Part shown: piece by piece, positions 1-8,442 of the stretch
Numbering within the stretch: position 1 is the stretch's first letter
Layout: every line of letters starts with the position of its first letter
From: Azospirillum sp. TSO35-2
GTDB lineage: Bacteria > Pseudomonadota > Alphaproteobacteria > Azospirillales > Azospirillaceae
Reading direction: 5' to 3'
Assembly (NCBI RefSeq): GCF_003116095.1
Contig: NZ_LGRA01000008.1
Location: 1,048,314-1,104,478, forward strand
DNA length: 56,165 bases
Translations under genes and position numbers: made by a program
Notes under the pieces: generated by a model
The model's input: only the letters and a program-made list of their open reading frames with translations
The model's database searches: none
Told to the model about the DNA's origin: nothing

Positions 1-559
1 GCGGCAGCAGGTAGCAGGCCTGGTTGACCGACAGGATGTTCGAATCGAGATCCACCGTCAGGCAGGCCGCCATCGCCACGGCCAAAGCCAGCAGGAAGCC
101 GGCGGGCCGGTCCATCGCATGGGCGACGTCGAGCAACGCCACCACGGTGAAGATCAGGAACAGCGCCTGCAGATACCAGAAATGGGCATAGGGGAAGACG
201 TAGATCCGCCACATCGACTCGGGAGCGTCGGTGCCGTGGGCCCCCGGCGCGTTGGTCTGCAACAGGTAGAAGATCGCCGACACCACCAGGAACGGAAAGC
301 CCAGCCGCCGCAGCTTCTTGACGAAGAAGCTGTCCAGCCGGTCCGCCCGCGCCGGGTTCAGGGCGTAGACCAGACCGGAAATGAAGGTGAACAGCGGCAT
401 GCGGATCAGCTCGAAGCTGTCGGTGGCGTAGCGGTAGATGGAATCCGCCCCCACCTGCATGCCCGATCCCGGTATGCCGACGACGTGGTAGGCGACCAGC
501 AGGATGCAGGCGAGCCCCCTCAGCTCCACGACATGGTACGGAAGCGTGGCTTTGCGCAT
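1..559 (-). CDS. Acyltransferase 3 (OafA/YrhL-like) membrane protein, 3' end outside window
   Basis: The first 186 codons of a minus-strand gene that runs off the left edge. The product begins MRKATLPYHVVELRGLACIL, followed by a first membrane segment ending AYHVVG, a second with PLFTFISGLVYA, then FFVKKLRRLGFPFLVVSAIFYLL and a segment around HFWYLQALFLIFTVVALL. This pattern of an N-terminal helix, a short loop and 'PLFxFISG' is that of integral-membrane acyltransferases (Pfam Acyl_transf_3), which O-acylate cell-surface sugars or glycans. The start at 559 has GGAG nine bases upstream. The substrate cannot be told from this fragment; OpgC-like proteins share the same look. It diverges from the ribosomal protein operon. 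Confidence 0.8.
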   Translation of the reverse strand, partial: MRKATLPYHVVELRGLACILLVAYHVVGIPGSGMQVGADSIYRYATDSFELIRMPLFTFISGLVYALNPARADRLDSFFVKKLRRLGFPFLVVSAIFYLLQTNAPGAHGTDAPESMWRIYVFPYAHFWYLQALFLIFTVVALLDVAHAMDRPAGFLLALAVAMAACLTVDLDSNILSVNQACYLLP

Positions 560-738
560 GTTCAAGGTCTCCGACACGGCGCTTGTTGGCGTTGGCCGCC
601 GGCCGGGCTCCCGGCAGCGGAAGCGCGGCCTTACGGCGGACGCTACATGGCACCTGCGGACGGCAATTGCACTTCGGGTAAATGCGCCGAAGATCATCCG
701 TAGCGACACTCGGCGCCGCACTGGCGTTACCCTGCACA

Positions 739-760
739 GCCCCGGCCGGCCCGCCGGGGC
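739..760. repeat. Perfect GC hairpin in the acyltransferase/rpsF intergenic region
   Basis: GCCCCGGC (739-746) pairs exactly with GCCGGGGC (753-760) around a six-base loop. No T-run follows on either strand, so it is not a classical terminator. The 414-bp interval 560-973 holds no gene that I can support; this hairpin and the possible promoter at 832-859 are what I see in it. Confidence 0.45.
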
Positions 761-831
761 ACTCCCGACCGGATTTTCCCACCCACCAAGTGGATTGTTC
801 CGGCGCGGCGTGCCGGCTCCGGGATTTCCGC

Positions 832-859
832 TTGCTACCACGGCCGGCCTGTGCATACT
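832..859 (+). promoter_or_regulatory. Possible sigma-70-type promoter of the rpsF operon
   Basis: TTGCTA (832-837) and CATACT (854-859) are separated by 16 bases, about 115 bases before rpsF. Both boxes match the consensus at four positions. This is the best candidate in the interval but is only moderately convincing. Confidence 0.35.
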
Positions 860-973
860 GCGCGCCTTCATAACTCCTTGCCGGCGGCCCGCCGTCGGCT
901 AGGCCCGGGCGGCTGACCTGATCCATGAGGGAACGGGCGCAGCGCCGGACCATGAACAGCCATGGGGAGTGCA

Positions 974-1414
974 ATGGCACTTTACGAGTGCGTGCTGATC
1001 GCGCGCCAGGACATTTCGGCCGCCCAGGCCGAGCAGCTCTCCGAGCAGTTCGCTCAGATCGTCCGCGACAATGGCGGCACGGTCGCCAAGAGCGAGTACT
1101 GGGGTCTGAAGACCCTCACGTACAAGATCAAGAAGAACCGCAAGGGTCACTACACCCTGTACAACATCGACGCGCCGGCCGCCGCCGTTGCCGAGATGGA
1201 GCGGAACATGAGCATCAGCGAAGACGTGCTGCGCTACATGACCGTGCGTGTCGACGCCCTCGACGCCAACCCGTCGGCGATGATGCAGAGCCGCAACGAG
1301 CGTGGTGATCGCGGCGAGCGTGGCGATCGCGGTCCGCGTCGCTTCGACGACCGTGGCCCGCGTCCGCCGCGCCGTCAGGAAAACACCGCCGCTGCCGAAG
1401 GGGAGTCCGTGTAA
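974..1414 (+). CDS. rpsF: 30S ribosomal protein S6
   Basis: 146-residue S6, a small-subunit protein that binds next to S18 on the platform of the 30S subunit. The start [15 protein letters not shown] is the usual alphaproteobacterial S6 N-terminus, so I chose the ATG at 974 over the in-frame ATG at 962. GGGGAG lies just upstream, though only four bases away. The fold region is about residues 1-95. The C-terminal tail is rich in RGDRG-type repeats and basic residues, as in other alphaproteobacterial S6 proteins. It is the first gene of rpsF-rpsR-DUF2232-rplI, and rpsR begins at the very next base. Confidence 0.97.
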   Translation: MALYECVLIARQDISAAQAEQLSEQFAQIVRDNGGTVAKSEYWGLKTLTYKIKKNRKGHYTLYNIDAPAAAVAEMERNMSISEDVLRYMTVRVDALDANPSAMMQSRNERGDRGERGDRGPRRFDDRGPRPPRRQENTAAAEGESV

Positions 1415-1684
1415 ATGAGCGACAAGCAGACCACGGGCGCTCCGGCCCGCACCGGCGGCGCCCGCCGCCCGTTCTTCCGCCGCCGCAAGACCTGCCCGTT
1501 CTCGGGTGCGAACGCCCCGGCGATCGACTACAAGGACGTCAAGCTGCTGTCCCGCTTCATCTCCGAGCGTGGGAAGATCGTCCCGAGCCGCATCACCGCG
1601 GTCTCGACGAAGAAGCAGCGTGAACTGGCCCGCGCCATCAAGCGCGCCCGTTTCCTGGCCCTTCTCCCCTACGTGGTGAAGTAA
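1415..1684 (+). CDS. rpsR: 30S ribosomal protein S18
   Basis: 89-residue S18, partner of S6 on the 30S platform. Conserved stretches seen are [12 protein letters not shown], the core [19 protein letters not shown], and the C-terminal [22 protein letters not shown] single cysteine remains in the N-terminal CPF motif, so this looks like a C-minus or partial zinc version. The start codon follows the rpsF stop without a gap, and the AAGGGGAGTCC segment inside the rpsF 3' end acts as ribosome binding site, so the two genes are translationally coupled. Confidence 0.97.
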   Translation: MSDKQTTGAPARTGGARRPFFRRRKTCPFSGANAPAIDYKDVKLLSRFISERGKIVPSRITAVSTKKQRELARAIKRARFLALLPYVVK

Positions 1685-1732
1685 GCCCGGCTGACGGCCG
1701 AAATGTGTTGGTGAAGGTCTGAAGGGGTTTCC

Positions 1733-2725
1733 ATGGCCTGGGGTCCGGCCGTTCCGCTGGTGGTCGCCGTCGGCGGTGGTCTGGTCAGCGCGTTCTTCTA
1801 CCTGTCCGTCATGTTCGGCGGGGTGGGCGCGCTGATCCTGGGTTACCTGGCGCCTTTGCCGCTGTTCCTCGTGGGGCTGTGGCTGGGGACGTCCCCGGTG
1901 GTGCTGGCCGGTCTGGCCGGCACGGTCGCGGTGATGCTGGGCACCTCCGGCAGCACGCTGGTGGCGCTGTCCTATCTGGTGACCGGGGCCGCCCCGGTCA
2001 TCCTGGTGGTGCGGCAGTCGCTGCTGGCCCGGCCGGTCGAAAACGGCAAGGTCGGAAACGGCGGTGCCGCGGGTGCTGGAACCCTGGAATGGTATCCGCC
2101 CGGACGGGTCCTGATGGGCCTGACCGGGATGGGCGTGGCGGCGCTGCTCGCCGCGGTGATCCTGACGCTCGACCAGCCCGACGGGCTGGAAGGGCTGATG
2201 CGGCAGACCCTGGCCCGAGTCGTCGAGCCGGCGTTCCGCGCGCAGGGCCAACCGGCCCCGGATCCCGCGGAATTCTGGGTGGCGGCTGTCCTGCCGGGAC
2301 TGGTGGCGGTGTCATGGCTGGTCATGACCATCGTCAACGCGGTGCTGGCGCAGGGGGCGCTGATGCGGTTCGGCCGCAACCGGCGCCCGCCGATGCGTCT
2401 GGCCGAACTGGAGTTGCCGGTGTGGCTGGTGCCGCTGTTCGCGGTGTCGGTGCTGGCGGCCTCGGTTGCTCCGGGACCCTTGGGGTTCCTGGCGGTCAAT
2501 CTGGCGCTGATCCTGGCCGTGCCGTTCGCCTTCGCCGGGCTTTCGGTGGTGCATGTGGTGGCCAGCCGTCGATCGGCGCGCACGCTGATCCTCGTCGGCT
2601 TCTACATGATGCTGTTTCTCTTCGGGTGGCCGATCGTGCTTTTGATCGGCCTGGGCATGATCGAGCAATGGATCGGGCTGCGCCGCCGGTTTTCCCCCGC
2701 GGCCCCCGGTCAGGAGGACGAGTGA
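1733..2725 (+). CDS. DUF2232 family integral membrane protein
   Basis: 330 residues with about eight to nine hydrophobic segments, starting [23 protein letters not shown]. It belongs by length, pattern and position to the DUF2232 (YybS-like) membrane family, which in alphaproteobacteria is regularly found between rpsR and rplI. Its biochemical role is unknown; distant likeness to ECF-type membrane components has been suggested for the family. It is a member of the ribosomal protein operon, and its TGA stop overlaps the ATG of rplI by one base (TGATG), implying coupled translation. The family call is confident; no function is assigned. Confidence 0.85.
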   Translation: MAWGPAVPLVVAVGGGLVSAFFYLSVMFGGVGALILGYLAPLPLFLVGLWLGTSPVVLAGLAGTVAVMLGTSGSTLVALSYLVTGAAPVILVVRQSLLARPVENGKVGNGGAAGAGTLEWYPPGRVLMGLTGMGVAALLAAVILTLDQPDGLEGLMRQTLARVVEPAFRAQGQPAPDPAEFWVAAVLPGLVAVSWLVMTIVNAVLAQGALMRFGRNRRPPMRLAELELPVWLVPLFAVSVLAASVAPGPLGFLAVNLALILAVPFAFAGLSVVHVVASRRSARTLILVGFYMMLFLFGWPIVLLIGLGMIEQWIGLRRRFSPAAPGQEDE

Positions 2726-3285
2726 TGGAAGTTATTCTGCTGGAGCGGGTCGAGAAACTCGGCCAGATGGGCCAGGTCGTCAATGTGCGTCCCGGCTTCG
2801 CCCGCAACTATCTGCTGCCGCAGAAGAAGGCCATGCGCGCCACCAAGGCGAACCTGTCCGTCTTCGAGAAGCAGAAGGCCCATCTGGAGGCCGTGAACCT
2901 GGAGCGCCGCAAGGACGCCGAGCAGGTCGCGACCAAGATGGACAACGTGTCGGTCATCGTGATCCGTCAGGCCGCCGAGACCGGCGTGCTCTACGGCTCC
3001 GTGACCACCCGCGACGTCGCCGACGCGCTGACCGCCGCCGGCTACACGACCGACCGCAAGCAGGTCCAGATCGACACCCCGATCAAGACCCTGGGTCTGT
3101 TCAAGCTGCGCGTCGTGCTGCACCCGGAAGTCGCGATCTCGGTGACGGTCAACGTCGCCCGTTCGCAGGAAGAAGCGGAACTGCAGGCCCAGCGCGGCGG
3201 CATGATCACCGCGGCCGACCTGCGTGACGCCGAAGAGGAAGAGACCTTCGTCGAAGAGACCGCGACCGAAGAGGAGGAGGGCTGA
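2725..3285 (+). CDS. rplI: 50S ribosomal protein L9
   Basis: 186-residue L9, which binds 23S rRNA through its N-domain near the L1 stalk. The N-domain signature [21 protein letters not shown]...[10 protein letters not shown] is complete. A long connecting helix follows (about residues 40-75), then the C-terminal rRNA-binding domain. The protein ends in a strongly acidic tail ([17 protein letters not shown]) typical of alphaproteobacteria. AGGAGG at 2712-2717 is a strong ribosome binding site inside the end of the DUF2232 gene. Last gene of the operon, followed by a terminator at 3352-3385. Confidence 0.97.
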   Translation: MEVILLERVEKLGQMGQVVNVRPGFARNYLLPQKKAMRATKANLSVFEKQKAHLEAVNLERRKDAEQVATKMDNVSVIVIRQAAETGVLYGSVTTRDVADALTAAGYTTDRKQVQIDTPIKTLGLFKLRVVLHPEVAISVTVNVARSQEEAELQAQRGGMITAADLRDAEEEETFVEETATEEEEG

Positions 3286-3351
3286 TCGCCCTTCTCCGCC
3301 GCGACGGCCCGTAAAGGACCGTTGCGGCGAACGTCGCACCGCTCGTCCGGA

Positions 3352-3385
3352 AACCGCCCGCCCCACCCGGGGCCGGGCGGTTTTT
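3352..3385 (+). terminator. Rho-independent terminator of the rpsF-rplI operon
   Basis: AACCGCCCG (3352-3360) pairs with CGGGCGGTT (3374-3382) around a 13-base GC-rich loop, and the right arm runs into TTTTT. It lies 66 bases after the rplI stop. Confidence 0.85.
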
Positions 3386-3539
3386 CGCGTTTGCGGCCGG
3401 CGCTCCCGCTTCGGTTCCGATCGACCGCCCGCCATACGCCCGTAATGCCCGAATTGGGGAGCAGCACTGACCAATTGACAGATTGTCGCACCCTTTGTCG
3501 GGGGTCATCCTTGCACCGGCACCGCGGAAGGAGTTCGGC

Positions 3540-4805
3540 ATGCTGCTGGTTCGTCTGCTTGCCGCCGCCATGGGCGACGGAACCCTTGATCTCGTCACCG
3601 CCGATGGACAGCACCATCGCATCGGATCCGGACCACCGACGGTAACGCTGCGCCTTCATGATCGCGCCGTGGAACGCGACCTGCTGATCAATCCCCGGCT
3701 CCGCTTCGGCGAGGCCTACATGGACGGCCGGCTGTCGGTGGAAGGCGGGACGATCTACGACCTGCTGGCTCTGCTGATGAGCGGCCGCGACGTTCAGGGG
3801 GCGCTCGGCCAGATCCGCGAAGCGCTGTCGCCGCTGCTGCGCCGCATCCAGCAATACAACCCGATGGTCCGCGCGCGCCGCAACGTCGAGCATCACTACG
3901 ATCTGTCGCGCCGCTTCTATCAGCTCTTCCTCGACCGCGACATGCAGTATTCCTGCGCCTATTTCCCCGACCCGGCGATGTCGCTGGACGACGCGCAGGA
4001 GGCCAAGAAGCGCCACATCGCGGCCAAGCTGCTGCTGGTCCCCGGCATGCGGGTGCTCGACATCGGCTGCGGCTGGGGCGGCATGGCGCTGTATCTGGCG
4101 CGTCACACCGGCGCGCGGGTGACCGGCATCACCCTGTCGTCGGAACAGCTGGCGGTCGCCCGGCAGCGCGCGGAGGAAGCCGGGCTGTCCGACCGCGTCA
4201 CCTTCGAACTGCGCGACTACCGCGAGTTCGCCGCCGCCAACCACGGTGCCTTCGACCGCATCGTCTCGGTGGGCATGTTCGAGCATGTCGGCGTGCCGCA
4301 TTACCGCCATTTCTACGATGCGGTGCGCGACATGCTGAACGACGAGGGGGTGGCGCTGGTTCACGCGATCGGCCGACTCGACGGGCCGGGTTCGACCAAC
4401 GCCTGGATTCGCAAATACATCTTCCCCGGCGGCTACTCCCCCGCCCTGTCGGAGGTGCTGCCGGTCATCGAACGGTCGGGGCTGCTGACCACCGACGTCG
4501 AGGTGCTGCGCCTGCATTACGCCGAGACGCTGCGCCATTGGCGGAGCCGCTTCAACGCCCGCCGCGACGAGGCCAGGGCGCTGTACGACGAACGCTTCTG
4601 CCGGATGTGGGAGTTCTATCTGGCCGGGGCGGAGCTGAGCTTCCGCCTGCAGGGGCACATGGTGTTCCAGGTCCAGGTCGCCCGCTCGCTGGGGGCGGTG
4701 CCGCTGACCCGCGACTACATGCTGAACGCGGAACGCGACCTTGCCGCCGTGTCGAAGCCCGCCAGCGACGCGCGACCGGCGCGGGCGCCGGAATCCGCGG
4801 CCTGA
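3540..4805 (+). CDS. cfa: Cyclopropane-fatty-acyl-phospholipid synthase family protein
   Basis: 421-residue SAM-dependent methyltransferase that would add a methylene bridge to unsaturated acyl chains of membrane phospholipids. Seen: an N-terminal domain with [17 protein letters not shown], the family motif [24 protein letters not shown], and the SAM-binding loop [16 protein letters not shown] near residue 175. Later come [16 protein letters not shown], and the C-terminal [12 protein letters not shown] and [14 protein letters not shown] blocks. All main CFA synthase motifs are present and the length is usual. I placed the start at the ATG with AAGGAG seven bases upstream; an in-frame TTG at 3483 lacks such a site. 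Single gene between two terminated units. Confidence 0.93.
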   Translation: MLLVRLLAAAMGDGTLDLVTADGQHHRIGSGPPTVTLRLHDRAVERDLLINPRLRFGEAYMDGRLSVEGGTIYDLLALLMSGRDVQGALGQIREALSPLLRRIQQYNPMVRARRNVEHHYDLSRRFYQLFLDRDMQYSCAYFPDPAMSLDDAQEAKKRHIAAKLLLVPGMRVLDIGCGWGGMALYLARHTGARVTGITLSSEQLAVARQRAEEAGLSDRVTFELRDYREFAAANHGAFDRIVSVGMFEHVGVPHYRHFYDAVRDMLNDEGVALVHAIGRLDGPGSTNAWIRKYIFPGGYSPALSEVLPVIERSGLLTTDVEVLRLHYAETLRHWRSRFNARRDEARALYDERFCRMWEFYLAGAELSFRLQGHMVFQVQVARSLGAVPLTRDYMLNAERDLAAVSKPASDARPARAPESAA

Positions 4806-4954
4806 ACCGGGGAAACCGGGCCTGGACGGGACGGAACGACGAACCGGTAATACCAATCGACCATCTAAACCGGGCGCGGGGCTGCGTTGCAACTGTTTTC
4901 CTGCGACATCGACGCCGCAGGCGCCGCCGCGCCTTCCTTTCCGCGACGGGGCAA

Positions 4955-4965
4955 TGCTATATAAC
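4955..4965 (+). promoter_or_regulatory. Extended -10 element upstream of icd
   Basis: TGCTATATAAC at 4955-4965 gives an extended -10 (TG-n-TATATA) in an otherwise GC-rich stretch, about 135 bases before icd. The -35 box is poor, as expected for extended -10 promoters. A long leader would follow. The interval 4806-5101 holds nothing else that I recognise. Confidence 0.45.
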
Positions 4966-5101
4966 CGCGATTAATTTTCCGCCCGGGGTATCGGGGAGCC
5001 ACCCATCCGGCATGCTCCCCGGCAACAAGCGCCCGCTGGACGGCGCGCCCGGCACCCAAGGAAACACAACGCCCTTACCCGTTCGGGGAGATCTCGCACC
5101 C

Positions 5102-6325
5102 ATGACCAAGATCAAGGTAGCCAATCCGGTCGTCGAACTCGACGGCGACGAGATGACGCGCATCATCTGGCAGTTCATCAAAGACAAGCTGATCCTGCCC
5201 TACCTCGACATCGACCTGAAATACTACGACCTCGGCATCGAGAACCGCGACAAGACCGACGACAAGGTCACCGTCGAGTCGGCCAACGCCATCAAGCAGT
5301 ATGGCGTCGGTGTGAAGTGCGCGACCATCACCCCGGACGAAGCGCGGGTGAAGGAGTTCAACCTCAAGAAGATGTGGAAGTCGCCGAACGGCACGATCCG
5401 CAACATCCTGGGCGGCACCGTCTTCCGCGAGCCGATCGTCTGCGAAAACGTTCCGCGCTACGTTCCGGGCTGGACCAAGCCGATCATCATCGGCCGTCAC
5501 GCCTTCGGCGACCAGTACAAGGCCACCGACTTCGTCGTCCCCGGCCCGGGCAAGATGACGATCAAGTGGGAAGCGGCGGACGGCAGCCAGCAGATCGAGC
5601 ATGAGGTGTTCGACTACCCGAGCGCCGGCGTGGCGATGGGCATGTACAACCTCGACGACTCGATCGAGGGCTTCGCCCATTCCAGCCTGATGTATGGCCT
5701 GGAGCGCGGCTACTCGGTCTATCTGTCGACGAAGAACACGATCCTGAAGGCCTATGACGGGCGCTTCAAGGACATCTTCCAGAAGATCTTCGACGAGAGC
5801 TACGCCGAGCAGTTCAAGGCGAAGGGCCTGGTCTACGAACACCGCCTGATCGACGACATGGTCGCGTCGGCCCTGAAGTGGGAAGGCGGTTTCGTCTGGG
5901 CCTGCAAGAACTACGACGGCGACGTGGAGTCGGACGTGGTGGCGCAGGGCTTCGGCTCGCTGGGCCTGATGACCTCGGTCCTGGTCACGCCGGACGGCAA
6001 GACGGTCGAGGCCGAGGCGGCGCACGGCACCGTGACCCGTCACTACCGCGAGCACCAGAAGGGCAAGGAGACGTCGACCAACCCGATCGCGTCGATCTAC
6101 GCCTGGACGCAGGGCCTCGCCTACCGCGGCAAGTTCGACAACACGCCGGACGTGATCAAGTTCGCCCAGACGCTGGAACGCGTCTGCGTCGAGACGGTCG
6201 AGTCCGGTTACATGACCAAGGATCTCGCCATCCTGATCGGCCCGCAGCAGCCGTGGCTGACCACCAAGCAGTTCCTGGACAAGCTGTCGGACAATCTGGA
6301 AAAGAAGATGGCCGCCTGGTCGTAA
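5102..6325 (+). CDS. icd: NADP-dependent isocitrate dehydrogenase (homodimeric, eukaryote-like type)
   Basis: 407 residues catalysing oxidative decarboxylation of isocitrate to 2-oxoglutarate with NADP in the TCA cycle. It is of the subfamily shared by alphaproteobacteria and mitochondria rather than the E. coli type. Visible motifs: the N-terminal [12 protein letters not shown], the isocitrate-binding [65 protein letters not shown] and the metal/cofactor segment [23 protein letters not shown]. Length is standard. The ATG at 5102 has GGGGAG eleven bases upstream. A strong terminator at 6400-6427 ends the transcript. Confidence 0.96.
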   Translation: MTKIKVANPVVELDGDEMTRIIWQFIKDKLILPYLDIDLKYYDLGIENRDKTDDKVTVESANAIKQYGVGVKCATITPDEARVKEFNLKKMWKSPNGTIRNILGGTVFREPIVCENVPRYVPGWTKPIIIGRHAFGDQYKATDFVVPGPGKMTIKWEAADGSQQIEHEVFDYPSAGVAMGMYNLDDSIEGFAHSSLMYGLERGYSVYLSTKNTILKAYDGRFKDIFQKIFDESYAEQFKAKGLVYEHRLIDDMVASALKWEGGFVWACKNYDGDVESDVVAQGFGSLGLMTSVLVTPDGKTVEAEAAHGTVTRHYREHQKGKETSTNPIASIYAWTQGLAYRGKFDNTPDVIKFAQTLERVCVETVESGYMTKDLAILIGPQQPWLTTKQFLDKLSDNLEKKMAAWS

Positions 6326-6399
6326 GACCCGGAGGCACGTTTTCACGGGTGCGACGCCGCGTCCGGGTCAAACCGGCGCGCGGCTCAGCTAGGGTTCGG

Positions 6400-6427
6400 G
6401 CGGGGAGTTTCGGCTCCCCGCTTTTTT
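6400..6427 (+). terminator. Rho-independent terminator of icd
   Basis: GCGGGGAG (6400-6407) and CTCCCCGC (6414-6421) form an eight-base-pair stem with a six-base loop, followed directly by TTTTTT. Confidence 0.93.
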
Positions 6428-6468
6428 GTTGCCCGGCTCGTGGCACACCCTTGCGAGGAACGAACCCC

Positions 6469-6849
6469 ATGCCAAACGACCTGTTCCGCGTCGCCGTCGT
6501 CGGCGCCGGAGAAACCGGAACGCCCCTGCTGCGCAAGCTGTTGGCCGCGCCGTTCGTGGAGCTGCTGGGGGTGGCCGACCTCGACGACGACGCGCCGGGC
6601 ATGCGGCTGGCCCGCCACCGCGACATCATGACCACCACCGACTTCATGACGCTGGCCGCGCTGGGCGAAAAACTGGACGTGCTGATCGACGTCACCGGTG
6701 TGCCGGCGGTGCGCGAGGCGTTGCGCCGCGCCATGCAGGACAGCGGCAACCACCACACCGTCATCGTGCACGAGATGGTCGTGCAGTTGATGCTGTCGCT
6801 GCTGAATGGCGAGCTGGTGCGGCTGAAGCACGAGACGCAGGACTACTGA
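6469..6849 (+). CDS. Stand-alone NAD(P)-binding Rossmann-fold protein, function unknown
   Basis: 126 residues consisting of little more than one Rossmann domain. The N-terminus RVAVVGAGETGTPLLRKLL carries the dinucleotide-binding GxGxxG loop, followed by an acidic strand end (LLGVADLDDDAPG), LDVLIDVTGVPAVREALRRA and a C-terminal helix with VIVHEMVVQLMLSLLNGELVRL. There is no catalytic domain, unlike homoserine or aspartate dehydrogenases with similar N-termini. From memory, related domains occur in front of some deltaproteobacterial sensor kinases, hinting at a redox-sensing rather than a catalytic role. GAGGAA eight bases upstream supports the start. It is isolated behind the icd terminator. 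Confidence 0.75.
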   Translation: MPNDLFRVAVVGAGETGTPLLRKLLAAPFVELLGVADLDDDAPGMRLARHRDIMTTTDFMTLAALGEKLDVLIDVTGVPAVREALRRAMQDSGNHHTVIVHEMVVQLMLSLLNGELVRLKHETQDY

Positions 6850-6953
6850 CCCATCCCAAAGGGATTGCCCCCGGGGCGGATTGCCCCATGATGGTGTCGG
6901 GCGCCCGCCGTGGCGCCCGCCTTTCCCCGCCTTATCCCAGGAGCGGCCATCCG

Positions 6954-7931
6954 ATGGATCTCGGGATTCTCGTCATCGCGGCCTTCGTGCTGGTCGTCGT
7001 CCTGGCGATCACCAGCGTCCGCATCGTCCCCCAGGGCTTCAACGTCATCGTCGAACGGCTGGGCCGCTATCAGGAAACCCTGAAGCCGGGCTTCAACGTC
7101 ATCATCCCGGTCATCAGCTCGGTGCGGGCCCGGGTCGACATGCGCGAGACCGTGGTCGATGTGCCGGAACAGAGCGTCATCACCAAGGACAACGCGGCGG
7201 TGACCGCCGATGGCGTGCTGTATTTCCAGGTCGTCGACCCGATGAAGGCGACCTACGAGGTCAACGACCTGCAGCGGGCGATCCAGACGCTGGCGATGAC
7301 CACCACCCGCACGGTGATGGGCTCGATGGACCTGGACGAGCTGCTGAGCCAGCGCGAGACGATCAACGCCAGCCTGCTGCGGGCGGTCGACGAGGCCACC
7401 TCCTCCTGGGGCGTGCGGGTGACGCGAATCGAACTGCGCGACATCACCCCGCCGGCCGACATCGTCCAGGCGATGGCCCGCCAGTTGAAGGCCGAGCGCG
7501 AGCGCCGCGCCGTGATCCTGGAGGCCGACGCCGAGAAGGAAAGCCAGATCCGCATCGCCCAGGGCCGGCTGGAAGCCGCCAAGCTGGAGGCTGAAGCCCG
7601 CGAGCGCCTCGCCGCCGCCGAGGCCAAGGCGACCCGCCTGGTGTCGGAGGCGGTGGCGCAGGGATCGAATCAGGCGCTCGGCTATTTCCTCGGCCAGAAA
7701 TACATGGAGGCGTTGACCGCCTTCGCCACCTCGCCCAACCAGAAGACCATGATCCTGCCGGTCGAGATGTCGGGCATCGCCGGCGCGCTGGCCGGGCTGA
7801 GCGAGATCGTGCGTGACGCCACGCCGCCCCGCCCACCGACCGCGGCGGAGTTGCGCTCGCAGCCACCAGGGCCCTGGTCACGGCCGGCCAACACCGAGCC
7901 CGTGATGCCGCCGCCGACGGCGCAGGAGTAG
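6954..7931 (+). CDS. qmcA: SPFH domain protein, paraslipin/QmcA family
   Basis: 325-residue membrane-anchored SPFH (stomatin/prohibitin/flotillin/HflK) protein. One N-terminal membrane segment (about residues 5-25) is followed by VPQGFNVIVERLGRYQETLKPGFN, the classic slipin entry motif, and the SPFH core. Then comes a charged coiled coil rich in EAEKESQIRIAQGRLEAAK, and a C-terminal tail rich in proline. Such proteins form large ring or cage assemblies in the inner membrane and are paired with NfeD proteins. AGGAG ten bases upstream. The NfeD gene starts four bases after the stop, so the two form an operon like qmcA-ybbK of E. coli. Confidence 0.92.
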   Translation: MDLGILVIAAFVLVVVLAITSVRIVPQGFNVIVERLGRYQETLKPGFNVIIPVISSVRARVDMRETVVDVPEQSVITKDNAAVTADGVLYFQVVDPMKATYEVNDLQRAIQTLAMTTTRTVMGSMDLDELLSQRETINASLLRAVDEATSSWGVRVTRIELRDITPPADIVQAMARQLKAERERRAVILEADAEKESQIRIAQGRLEAAKLEAEARERLAAAEAKATRLVSEAVAQGSNQALGYFLGQKYMEALTAFATSPNQKTMILPVEMSGIAGALAGLSEIVRDATPPRPPTAAELRSQPPGPWSRPANTEPVMPPPTAQE

Positions 7932-7935
7932 ACCG

Positions 7936-8424
7936 ATGTCGCCGCTGCTGTGGGGGGCGCTTGGCGCCGGTCTGATTGCGGCCGAGCTGGTCATCCCCGG
8001 CATCTTCCTGATCTGGTTCGGCGGCGCCGCGCTGCTGACCGGGCTCGTCACCGCGCTGTCGGGCGACTGGGGGCTGGTCAACGAGGCCGGCTTCTTCACC
8101 ATCGCCGCCGGCGCCGCGGTGTGTGCCGCCATCATCCGCGCACGATCGCGGCAGACCGCGGCCGGCGCTCAGGCGGCCGGCGACCGCGAGGCCAACCGCA
8201 TCAACGACCGGGCCGGCCAACTGGCCGGCCGTCACGTCACGCTGAGCGAACCGATCGTCAACGGCCATGGCCGCCTGTTCATCGGTGACACGCTGTGGCC
8301 GGTCGAGGGGCCGGACCGCCCGGCCGGCACGGCGATGATCGTCGCCGGCCACCGTGGTCTGGTGCTGACGCTGCGCGACGCCACCCCGGCGGACACACCC
8401 GTGGACGGGCGAAAGGGGGCCTGA
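7936..8424 (+). CDS. NfeD family protein (short form, YbbK-like)
   Basis: 162 residues. Two or three N-terminal membrane segments (LLWGALGAGLIAAELVIPGIFLIWFGGAALLTG and a following one) and a C-terminal OB-fold-like domain with LAGRHVTLSEPIVNGHGRLFIGDTLWPV, the NfeD signature. NfeD proteins of this length lack the ClpP-class protease domain and act as partners of SPFH proteins; the adjacent paraslipin gene is the expected partner. The stop codon lies inside the loop of a bidirectional terminator hairpin at 8413-8437. Confidence 0.9.
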   Translation: MSPLLWGALGAGLIAAELVIPGIFLIWFGGAALLTGLVTALSGDWGLVNEAGFFTIAAGAAVCAAIIRARSRQTAAGAQAAGDREANRINDRAGQLAGRHVTLSEPIVNGHGRLFIGDTLWPVEGPDRPAGTAMIVAGHRGLVLTLRDATPADTPVDGRKGA

Positions 8425-8437
8425 CATCGGCCCCCTT
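8413..8437. terminator. Bidirectional terminator between nfeD and der
   Basis: AAGGGGGCC (8413-8421) pairs with GGCCCCCTT (8429-8437) around the loop TGACATC, which contains the nfeD stop codon. The convergent genes nfeD and der share it; only six bases remain to the der stop. Confidence 0.75.
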
Positions 8438-8442
8438 CCCAC

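Noticed and set aside
3042..4892. 616-codon minus-strand open frame across rplI and cfa
   Set aside because: Antisense to two well-supported genes; composition fits a shadow frame.
6440..6453. Sigma-54-like promoter TGGCAC...TTGC before the Rossmann gene
   Set aside because: The GG and GC doublets are nine bases apart instead of the required ten, and the element lies between a terminator and a gene without a known nitrogen role.
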